DNA of 7,067 nucleotides, taken from contig CATZTY010000052.1 in NCBI GenBank assembly GCA_958424475.1, positions 1 to 7,067 on the forward strand, given 5' to 3'. The DNA comes from an uncultured Collinsella sp. Its GTDB lineage: Bacteria; Actinomycetota; Coriobacteriia; Coriobacteriales; Coriobacteriaceae. Made by a program: the position numbers and the translations under genes. This document shows positions 1-5,219 of this stretch, piece after piece. Position 1 is the stretch's first letter. The number at the start of each line of letters is the position of its first letter. The notes beneath the pieces are model-generated. The model was not told the origin of the DNA. It saw only the letters and a program-made list of their open reading frames with translations, and did not search any database.

Positions 1-100
1 GGTCGTGATCCACGGCGCCGAGGCCGTCAATAAGTCCTATCCCGATTTCTTCGACCACTACCGCCTGCTGGGCGGCAAGGTCACGCTCGAGGAGGAATAG
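1..100 (+). CDS. aroA: 3-phosphoshikimate 1-carboxyvinyltransferase (EPSP synthase), C-terminal fragment
   Basis: Only the last 32 codons are in the window; the reading frame begins at base 2 and ends with TAG at 98-100. The residues include GAEAVNKSYPDFFDHY, which matches the conserved C-terminal end of EPSP synthase, where the family typically shows a GAE.V.KSYP.F..H pattern. The enzyme joins phosphoenolpyruvate to shikimate-3-phosphate, the step just before chorismate synthase, which fits aroC starting one base after the stop. The last codons also supply the ribosome binding site for aroC (GAGGAGG at 89-95). The active site lies outside the window, so intactness cannot be judged. Confidence 0.9.
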   Translation, partial: VVIHGAEAVNKSYPDFFDHYRLLGGKVTLEEE

Positions 101-101
101 C

Positions 102-1199
102 ATGTCCTCGACCTTTGGCAACGTTTTGCATCTGAGCATTTTCGGCCAGTCGCACTCCCCTGCTATCGGCTGCTCGCTCGACGGTGTCCCCGCGGGCATC
201 GCTGTGGACCAGGAGACGCTGCAGGCCTTTTTGGACCGTCGAGCCCCCGGCCGCGACGAGACCGCAACCAAGCGCCGCGAGGCCGACGCCGCGCATATCA
301 TTGCCGGTGTAGTCGATGGACACACCACTGGCGCACCCATCGCAGCAATTATCGAGAACACCAACACGCGCTCCAAGGACTATTCCGAGCTGCGCCGCAA
401 ACCACGCCCCGGGCACGCAGACTTTCCGGCGCGCGTGAAGTACCACAACATGCACGACGTCGCCGGCGGCGGGCACTTCTCCGGCCGGGTGACGGCCCCT
501 CTATGCATCGCCGGCGGCATCGCACTGCAGGCACTCGAGGCCCGTGGCATCAAGGTCATGGCGCACGTCGCGCAGATAGGCGGTATCTCCGACCTGCCGA
601 TGGACGACATGGTCTATCGCGAGGGCGACCGCAAGGCAATCCTTACGAACGACCTACCCTGCATTGACGCCGCCGCCGCCGGTCGCATGCGCGAGGAGAT
701 TCTGGCCGCACGCGACGAGCTCGACAGCATCGGTGGCATCGTGGAGTGCGGCATCTATGGGCTTCCCGCGGGCATCGGTGACCCCATGTTCGACGGCATC
801 GAGAACCGCATCGCGCAAATCGCGTTTGGCATTCCCGCCGTAAAGGGTGTGGAGTTTGGCATGGGCTTTGCCGTAGCCGCCATGCGCGGCAGTGAGAACA
901 ACGATCCATACCGCGTTGATGCCGAGACCGGCGAGATTGCAGTCGAGTCCAACAACGCCGGCGGCATTCTGGGCGGCATCTCCACCGGCGCACCCGTCAT
1001 GTGGCGTATGGCCGTGAAGCCGACGCCCTCCATCGGTCGCGAGCAACAAACCGTGGACATGGACGCCATGGAAAATGCCGAGCTCTCGGTCCACGGCCGC
1101 CACGATCCCTGCATCGTCCCCCGAGCCGTCCCCGTAGCCGAAGCAGCCGCCGCCCTCGCCATCTGGGACGCCCTCCTCGAGGACGCAGCCCAGCTTTAG
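102..1199 (+). CDS. aroC: Chorismate synthase
   Basis: A 365-residue protein of normal family length (about 350-390). It converts 5-enolpyruvylshikimate-3-phosphate to chorismate with reduced FMN, the final shikimate pathway step. The ATG at 102 follows GAGGAGG with a 6-base spacer and lies one base after the aroA stop, so translation is probably coupled. Visible motifs: the N-terminal signature reads FGQSHS (residues 14-19, His18), followed by DGVPAG; RPGHADF carries the second conserved His (His105); GGGHFSGRVTAP (about 122-133) is the FMN-region motif in the form I recall from clostridial enzymes; NNAGGILGGIS and GRHDPCIVPRAVPVAEA lie near the C-terminus. The first signature is unusual, with Gln and Ser where most family members have Glu and Gly (FGESHG). 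Both catalytic histidines are kept, so I expect an active enzyme. Confidence 0.96.
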   Translation: MSSTFGNVLHLSIFGQSHSPAIGCSLDGVPAGIAVDQETLQAFLDRRAPGRDETATKRREADAAHIIAGVVDGHTTGAPIAAIIENTNTRSKDYSELRRKPRPGHADFPARVKYHNMHDVAGGGHFSGRVTAPLCIAGGIALQALEARGIKVMAHVAQIGGISDLPMDDMVYREGDRKAILTNDLPCIDAAAAGRMREEILAARDELDSIGGIVECGIYGLPAGIGDPMFDGIENRIAQIAFGIPAVKGVEFGMGFAVAAMRGSENNDPYRVDAETGEIAVESNNAGGILGGISTGAPVMWRMAVKPTPSIGREQQTVDMDAMENAELSVHGRHDPCIVPRAVPVAEAAAALAIWDALLEDAAQL

Positions 1200-1213
1200 T
1201 CCACCCACCCCAA

Positions 1214-1340
1214 GGGTAGTTAATTTGGGACGGGGCTATTTTAGCTACCCCCATATGCCAGTTGATATTTGCCCTGGCACCCATCGATTCGTCGACAGTC
1301 AAAGGGTGGCTAAAAAAGCCCCGTCCCAAATTAACTACCC
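1214..1340. repeat. Inverted-repeat element (MITE-like or REP-like) between aroC and pheA
   Basis: Bases 1214-1250 and 1304-1340 are 37-base arms that are reverse complements, apart from an A/A mismatch (1238 with 1316) and a T/G pair (1246 with 1308). The T/G pair becomes a U-G wobble in plus-strand RNA. The outer 24 bases of each arm are perfect. The 53-base centre holds a smaller hairpin (TGCCAG 1256-1261 with CTGGCA 1274-1279). No T-run follows the stem on the plus strand, so it is not a classical terminator, and I see no convincing target-site duplication. The outer arm contains GGGACGGGGCT, which I associate from memory with repeats dispersed in Collinsella-type genomes; copy number is unverified. 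It lies in the presumed 5' untranslated region of pheA and ends 28 bases before its start, leaving the ribosome binding site outside the stem. The structure is certain; its mobile origin is inferred. Confidence 0.85.
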
Positions 1341-1356
1341 CAGGCAACCATTCACG

Positions 1357-1363
1357 AAAGGGG
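1357..1363 (+). promoter_or_regulatory. Ribosome binding site that sets the pheA start
   Basis: AAAGGGG lies 5 bases before the ATG at 1369. This favours 1369 over the upstream in-frame TTG at 1225 and ATG at 1255, which have no Shine-Dalgarno sequence and would translate the inverted-repeat element. Chorismate mutase homology begins directly at 1369. Confidence 0.75.
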
Positions 1364-1368
1364 TCCCT

Positions 1369-2514
1369 ATGGACCTTGCCGATATTCGCCAGGCCATCGA
1401 TGGCATCGACACCACGCTCCTCAACAGCTTTGTCGAGCGCATGGACATTGCCACCGAAGTCGCCAAATCCAAGATCGAGATGGGCAAGGCCGTCTTTGAC
1501 CCCGCCCGCGAGCGCTCCAAACTCAACAACCTCGCCAGCCGTGCACCCGAGCGCTACGAGGCCCAGACCATCACCCTGTTCCGTCTCCTCATGAGCATGA
1601 GCAAGGCCGAGCAGCAGCGCTACATCAACGAGCTCAAGGGCATCACGGTGTCGCAAAAGGCCCATACCACAGCCGCAGCCTTTAACACACCCTTCCCCCA
1701 AACGGCCACCGTTGCCTGCCAGGGCGTCGAAGGCGCCTACAGTCAGATCGCCGCGTGCAAACTCTTCGACGTGCCCGATATCGCCTTCTTTGAGACCTTC
1801 GAGGGCGTTATGCGCGCCGTACGCGACGGCTTTTGCGAGTTTGGCGTGCTGCCCATCGAAAACTCAACTGCCGGATCGGTCAACGCCGTCTACGACCTGC
1901 TCGCCCAGTTCGATTTCCACATCGTGCGTTCACTGCGCCTTAAGATCGATCACAACCTGCTCGTCAAGCCCGGCACTAAGCTCGCGGACGTGCGCGAGGT
2001 CTACAGCCATGGCCAGGCCATCGCCCAGTGCGCCGGCTTTATCGAGGCCCACGGCCTGCACGCCACCAAGTACCCCAATACCGCCATGTCGGCCGAGATG
2101 GTCGCCAACTCCGAACGCACCGACGTCGCCGCCATCGCCTCGCGCAGCTGTGCGGCGCTCTACGGCTTGGAAGTACTGGAGCCCAACATCCAAGACTCGG
2201 ACAACAACTATACGCGCTTTGTCGTCATCAGCCGCGAGCCGCGCGTCTATCCCGGCGCCAACCGCACCTCGCTCATGATCACCACGGCCAACGAGCCGGG
2301 CGCTCTCTACCGTGTACTCGAGCGCTTCTACGCACTCAACATCAACCTCATCAAGCTCGAGAGCCGCCCCATCCCCGGGCGCGATTTTGAGTTTATGTTC
2401 TACTTTGACCTGGACTGCCCCTTTGGCACCAAGGCCCTCGACGACCTGCTCGACTCGATCGACGACGTGTGCGAGAGCTTCACCTACTTTGGCAGCTACA
2501 CGGAGGTGCTCTAG
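1369..2514 (+). CDS. pheA: Bifunctional chorismate mutase / prephenate dehydratase (P-protein)
   Basis: A 381-residue protein close in length to E. coli PheA. It turns chorismate into prephenate and then phenylpyruvate, the committed route to phenylalanine. Residues 1-95 are an AroQ-fold chorismate mutase; the E. coli active-site positions appear conserved as R7, R24, K35, D44, R47, E48, S78 and Q82. Residues from about 113 to 290 are the prephenate dehydratase domain, starting TVACQGVEGAYS, with PIENSTAGSV in the middle and the catalytic T282-R283-F284 motif. Residues from about 299 to the end are an ACT domain with NEPGALY (308-314) and ESRP (331-334), the motifs that bind phenylalanine in this family, so feedback inhibition is expected. 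The stop at 2512-2514 directly abuts the next ATG, and GGAGG at 2502-2506 serves that gene. An inverted repeat precedes this gene. Confidence 0.97.
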   Translation: MDLADIRQAIDGIDTTLLNSFVERMDIATEVAKSKIEMGKAVFDPARERSKLNNLASRAPERYEAQTITLFRLLMSMSKAEQQRYINELKGITVSQKAHTTAAAFNTPFPQTATVACQGVEGAYSQIAACKLFDVPDIAFFETFEGVMRAVRDGFCEFGVLPIENSTAGSVNAVYDLLAQFDFHIVRSLRLKIDHNLLVKPGTKLADVREVYSHGQAIAQCAGFIEAHGLHATKYPNTAMSAEMVANSERTDVAAIASRSCAALYGLEVLEPNIQDSDNNYTRFVVISREPRVYPGANRTSLMITTANEPGALYRVLERFYALNINLIKLESRPIPGRDFEFMFYFDLDCPFGTKALDDLLDSIDDVCESFTYFGSYTEVL

Positions 2515-3705
2515 ATGACCGATACCGCCGCAACCCGCCCCTACGGCGTACTGGGCCGCGTGCTGGGCCACAGCTACACCCCGACCATCTACAAGGAGCT
2601 CGCGGGGCTTGAATACGTGCGTTTTGAACGCGAGCCCGAAGACCTCGCGGCCTTTATGACCGGCGACGAATGGGAGGGCACCAACGTGACCATCCCCTAC
2701 AAGCGCGCCGTCATGGAGTACCTGGACGAGCTGAGCCCGCTCGCTGAGCGTATGGGCAACGTCAACACCATCACTCGCCTGCCCGACGGCCGCCTGCGCG
2801 GCGACAACACCGACTACTTTGGTTTCCAGTGTCTGGTCGAGGAGTTGGGCGTTGAGGTTGCCGGCAAGAAGGTCCTCGTGCTCGGCGCCACCGGAGGCGC
2901 CGGCACCACGGCGAGCATGGTGCTGGGAGACTTGGGCGCCATCGTGGTGCCCGTGGGACGCACGAGCGAGGTCAACTACGACAACATCGCGCAGCAATCC
3001 GATGCCGCGCTGCTCGTCAACTGCACGCCTGCCGGTATGTTCCCCCACTGCCCCGACGTGCCTTGCACGCTCGAGGGCCTCGACGCGCTCGAGGGCGTCA
3101 TCGATATCGTCTACAACCCCGCCCGCACAGGACTCATGCTCGAGGCCGAGCGTCGCGGCATACCCTGCATCGGCGGTTTGCTCATGCTTGTGGCCCAGGC
3201 GGCGCAGGCCGTTGAGCGCTATACCGGCCAGGTTACCCCGCGCGAGCGCATTCTGGACGTGACGGAGCGTCTGTCGCGCCATGAGCAGAACATCGCACTG
3301 ATCGGCATGCCGGGCTCGGGCAAAACCCTCGAGGAGCGCCTGGGCATGCCTTGCGCCGACTTTATCGTCGAGCGTGGCGAGCCGGCCTTCCGCGAGCAGG
3401 AGACGGCGGCCCTGGCCGACATCTCCAAGCGCAGCGGCCTGGTGATTTCCACCGGCGGCGGCGTCGTCACGCGAGACGAGAACTACCCGCTGCTTCACCA
3501 GAACAGTCAGATTGTGATGCTCAACCGTAAGCTCGATGAGCTCGCCCACAAGGGTCGCCCCATCACCGCCCGCGACGGTATCGACAAGCTGGCCGAGCAG
3601 CGCATGCCGCGTTACCGCGCCTGGGCCGACTACATCATCGACTCACGCGACTGCGCAGCCAACACCGCCCGAGCCCTCCTCGACACCCTCCCACCCGCTC
3701 TCTAA
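2515..3705 (+). CDS. aroE/aroK: Fused shikimate dehydrogenase / shikimate kinase with a shortened kinase domain
   Basis: A 396-residue two-domain protein starting at an ATG that abuts the pheA stop, with GGAGG 8 bases upstream. Residues 1 to about 255 are shikimate dehydrogenase: YGVLG with HS at 19-20 near the N-terminus, NVTIPYK with catalytic Lys63, GDNTD with catalytic Asp100, a glycine-rich NADP loop (GATGGAG, 124-130), NCTPAGM, and GGLLMLVAQAAQA at the C-terminal side. Residues from about 258 are shikimate kinase: Walker A GMPGSGKT (264-271), Arg293 in the FRE motif, GGG at 314-316, lid Arg348 and Arg363. The Walker A Lys is only 23 residues from Arg293, against 43 in E. coli AroK. The alignment implies gaps of about 5 residues after GKT and about 15 after Asp282, removing the second Asp of the DxD motif, which binds shikimate. 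The dehydrogenase should work; kinase activity is doubtful. The reading frame is unbroken, so I do not call a pseudogene. Confidence 0.93.
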   Translation: MTDTAATRPYGVLGRVLGHSYTPTIYKELAGLEYVRFEREPEDLAAFMTGDEWEGTNVTIPYKRAVMEYLDELSPLAERMGNVNTITRLPDGRLRGDNTDYFGFQCLVEELGVEVAGKKVLVLGATGGAGTTASMVLGDLGAIVVPVGRTSEVNYDNIAQQSDAALLVNCTPAGMFPHCPDVPCTLEGLDALEGVIDIVYNPARTGLMLEAERRGIPCIGGLLMLVAQAAQAVERYTGQVTPRERILDVTERLSRHEQNIALIGMPGSGKTLEERLGMPCADFIVERGEPAFREQETAALADISKRSGLVISTGGGVVTRDENYPLLHQNSQIVMLNRKLDELAHKGRPITARDGIDKLAEQRMPRYRAWADYIIDSRDCAANTARALLDTLPPAL

Positions 3706-3708
3706 CAA

Positions 3709-3747
3709 AAACCACCACAAAGGGGACAGGCACCTTTGTGGTGGTTT
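3709..3747. repeat. REP-like hairpin between aroE/aroK and aroQ
   Basis: A perfect 15-base-pair stem (3709-3723 with 3733-3747) encloses a 9-base loop, GGACAGGCA. It starts 4 bases after the aroE/aroK stop and ends 22 bases before the aroQ start. The core CAAAGGGGACAGGCACCTTTG resembles short palindromic repeats that I recall as dispersed in many genomes, Collinsella among them; that link is from memory. In plus-strand RNA no U-run follows the stem, so strong termination ahead of aroQ is not expected. Read on the minus strand, the stem is followed by several Ts. Possible roles are a dispersed repeat, an mRNA-stabilising hairpin after the kinase gene, or a weak terminator. Confidence 0.75.
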
Positions 3748-3769
3748 CTCGACTGCAAAGGAAGCAACC

Positions 3770-4207
3770 ATGAAAGCACTCGTCATCAACGGACCCAACC
3801 TCAACATGCTCGGCATTCGAGAGCCGGGCATCTACGGCAGCGACAACTACGACCGCTTAGTGCAAATCTGCCAGGAAGCGGGCGCCGCACAGGGCTTTGA
3901 GGAGGTCGAGGTGTTCCAGTCCAACCACGAGGGCGGCATCGTCGACAAGATCCAAGAGGCCTACGGCAAGGTCGACGGCATCGTCATCAACCCGGCCGCC
4001 TACACGCATACGAGCGTGGCCATCCTGGACGCGCTCAAAGCCGTCGCCATCCCGGCTGTGGAGGTCCACATCAGTGCCGTCGAGACCCGCGAGGACTTCC
4101 GCCAGGTGAGCTATGCACGCCTAGCCTGCTTCGCCACCATCACCGGCGAGGGCCTGCAGAGCTACGCACACGCGCTGGAGCTGCTGAGGGAGCATCTCGA
4201 AAAGTAA
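3770..4207 (+). CDS. aroQ: Type II 3-dehydroquinate dehydratase
   Basis: A 145-residue protein of typical length for the small dodecameric type II dehydroquinases, which convert 3-dehydroquinate to 3-dehydroshikimate, the substrate of the AroE domain encoded just upstream. The ATG at 3770 has AAAGGA 7 bases before it, and homology starts immediately. Motifs: NGPNLNMLGIREPGIYG (residues 7-23) holds Asn10, Arg17 and the catalytic base Tyr22; FQSNHEGGIVDKI (49-61); NPAAYTHTSVAILDAL (74-89); and EVHISAVETRE with catalytic His100, then Arg111. One deviation is Ala103 where most relatives have Asn (HISN or HLSN). It is the last visible gene of the aro operon, about 64 bases after aroE/aroK and separated from it by a hairpin. 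The same frame is open upstream to 3536, but that part lies inside aroE/aroK and is not a credible start. Confidence 0.96.
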   Translation: MKALVINGPNLNMLGIREPGIYGSDNYDRLVQICQEAGAAQGFEEVEVFQSNHEGGIVDKIQEAYGKVDGIVINPAAYTHTSVAILDALKAVAIPAVEVHISAVETREDFRQVSYARLACFATITGEGLQSYAHALELLREHLEK

Positions 4208-4269
4208 AATGCCAATCCCAACGAACAGTAGCGACTTGCTCGCGCTCGGCTCCAGCAGCATACAAGACG

Positions 4270-4302
4270 AAAAAAGCCCAGACCACCAAACGGTCCGGGC
4301 TT
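4270..4302 (-). terminator. Intrinsic terminator of the tRNA-Arg transcript
   Basis: On the minus strand, AAGCCCGGACC (4302-4292) and GGTCTGGGCTT (4284-4274) form an 11-pair stem with a 7-base loop, and six Ts occupy 4275-4270. It begins 10 bases past the 3' end of the tRNA. In minus-strand RNA every pair forms, with one G-U wobble; in plus-strand RNA the same position is a C-A mismatch and the trailing sequence is TTAATAAA. The asymmetry says it serves the tRNA first, although it may also weakly end the convergent aro transcript. Confidence 0.8.
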
Positions 4303-4311
4303 AATAAACGA

Positions 4312-4388
4312 TGGTGCTCCATGGCGGATTCGAACCGTCGACCTTGGGATTAGAAGTCCCCTGCTCTATCCAACTGAGCTAATGGAGC
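4312..4388 (-). tRNA. tRNA-Arg, anticodon TCT
   Basis: Read on the minus strand, the 77 bases fold into a cloverleaf. The acceptor stem pairs GCTCCAT with ATGGAGC, with discriminator A and an encoded CCA (complement of 4312-4314). The D arm has a GCTC/GAGC stem. The anticodon loop CTTCTAA gives anticodon TCT (plus-strand 4352-4354), reading AGA and probably AGG as arginine. The T loop is TTCGAAT. Two stem positions are not Watson-Crick: A-C in the T stem (4338 with 4324; standard 50:64) and G-A at the edge of the anticodon stem (standard 27:43). The rest is regular, so I take it as functional. It stands alone between two convergent protein operons, followed by its own terminator. Confidence 0.95.
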
Positions 4389-4416
4389 AAATAACCGCAC
4401 GCTCAACCAAATAAAT

Positions 4417-4430
4417 CAGCCAAGCGGCTG
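4417..4430 (-). terminator. Weak hairpin after the exporter ATPase gene
   Basis: CAGCC/GGCTG forms a 5-pair stem with a 4-base loop, 10 bases after the ATPase stop on the minus strand, followed by ATTTATTT. It could end the transporter operon inefficiently. The stem is short and the T-run broken, so read-through into the tRNA is possible. Confidence 0.3.
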
Positions 4431-4432
4431 TA

Positions 4433-4438
4433 ATTATA
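4433..4438 (-). promoter_or_regulatory. Candidate -10 box for the tRNA-Arg gene
   Basis: A perfect TATAAT on the minus strand lies 44 bases upstream of the tRNA 5' end, between the ATPase stop and the tRNA. I found no good -35 at the usual spacing, which would fall inside the ATPase coding end. The leader would be roughly 37 bases, removed by 5' processing. Confidence 0.4.
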
Positions 4439-4440
4439 AC

Positions 4441-5208
4441 CTAGTTGAACTGCTCGCGGTACGCCTTGCAGACCTCATCGACCGGGCCGTCCATGCGAAG
4501 GTCACCCTTCTCAATCCAAACGGCACGCTGGCAGATGCGCTCAACCTGCTCCATGGAGTGCGAAACGAACAGAACCGTCACGTCGCCGCTCTGGATAAAG
4601 TGCTGGATGCGGTCCTCGCACTTCTGCTGGAAAAACACGTCACCGACGGACAGCGTCTCGTCAACGATCAGAATATCGGGCTCGGTAATCGTCGCGATTG
4701 CAAAGGCGATACGCGCCACCATGCCTGAAGAGAAGTTCTTAAGCGGCATATCGACAAAATTCTGCAGCTCAGCGAACTCAATAATGCCGTCAAAATTGGC
4801 GTCGATGAACTCCTTGGTATAGCCGAGCAGCGCGCCGTTCAAATAAATGTTCTCGCGGGCGGTCAGCTCGGGGTCAAAACCGGCGCCAAGCTCAATCAGC
4901 GGTGCGATGTTGCCGCGCACCTTAACGCTGCCCTCGCTGGGCTCGAGCACACCGGCGATAATCTTGAGCATCGTGGATTTGCCAGAGCCGTTGGTACCGA
5001 CCAGGCCCACGACCTCGCCGCGATGAATATCGAACGAGATGTGCTTAAGTGCCCTAAACTCCTCAAAGAACAGCTCGTGCTTGGCAAGCTTGATGAAGTA
5101 CTCCTTGAGGCTGGTCAGCGACTCGGACGCCATGTTAAAGATCATGGTGACGTCGTCGACCTCGACAGCCAGAGGCTGCTCGCTGTAATCAACAACAGAT
5201 TCAGTCAT
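4441..5208 (-). CDS. ABC exporter ATPase for surface polysaccharide (Wzt/TagH type)
   Basis: A 255-residue nucleotide-binding subunit that would power export of a lipid-linked or nascent cell-surface polysaccharide through the permease encoded upstream. Motifs: Walker A GTNGSGKST (71-79); LIELGAGFDPELTARENI (104-121), the characteristic stretch of polysaccharide exporters; signature NFSSGM (158-163), in place of LSGGQ and typical of this subfamily; Walker B DILIVDE with catalytic Glu184; and switch His217 in VSHS. The N-terminal stretch around SLKEYFIKL before the core is also seen in TagH/Wzt relatives. No C-terminal carbohydrate-binding domain follows, so it is closer to KpsT or short Wzt than to long Wzt. 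I chose the ATG at 5208 (AAGGAG 7 bases away) over GTG at 5211, where spacing would be only 4. It starts 11 bases after the permease stop, so translation is coupled. The exported polymer cannot be read from the sequence. Confidence 0.93.
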   Translation of the reverse strand: MTESVVDYSEQPLAVEVDDVTMIFNMASESLTSLKEYFIKLAKHELFFEEFRALKHISFDIHRGEVVGLVGTNGSGKSTMLKIIAGVLEPSEGSVKVRGNIAPLIELGAGFDPELTARENIYLNGALLGYTKEFIDANFDGIIEFAELQNFVDMPLKNFSSGMVARIAFAIATITEPDILIVDETLSVGDVFFQQKCEDRIQHFIQSGDVTVLFVSHSMEQVERICQRAVWIEKGDLRMDGPVDEVCKAYREQFN

Positions 5209-5219
5209 CACAGCACTCC

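Noticed and set aside
1301..1320. T-box-like GGGTGG motif upstream of pheA
   Set aside because: Only GGGTGGC matches. It is part of the inverted-repeat arm, and there is no specifier loop, no antiterminator bulge and no terminator with a U-tract.
1225..1368. Longer pheA starting at TTG 1225 or ATG 1255
   Set aside because: Neither start has a ribosome binding site, the added residues come from the repeat, and AAAGGGG plus family homology point to 1369.
654..1701. Overlapping minus-strand open frames across aroC and the start of pheA
   Set aside because: They are shadows of aroC and pheA with no recognisable domain, and they run through the inverted repeat.
1930..3549. Long 539-codon open frame on the minus strand
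   Set aside because: It is antisense to pheA and aroE/aroK, which have full family motifs. Its valine-, glycine- and alanine-rich sequence is what a G+C-rich gene gives in an opposite frame.
3295..3705. Calling the kinase half of the fusion a pseudogene
   Set aside because: The frame is intact, both gaps are multiples of three, and Walker A, GGG and the lid arginine remain. Loss of function is suspected but not shown.
3536..3769. N-terminal extension of aroQ upstream of 3770
   Set aside because: It would overlap aroE/aroK in another frame and cross the hairpin. The ATG at 3770 has a good ribosome binding site and starts exactly at the family N-terminus.
4140..4322. Small minus-strand open frame downstream of the tRNA
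   Set aside because: It runs through the tRNA terminator and into aroQ antisense, with no ribosome binding site or homology.
4312..4388. tRNA-Arg as an integration site of a genomic island
   Set aside because: No integrase, no repeated copy of the tRNA 3' end and no change in composition are visible in the window.
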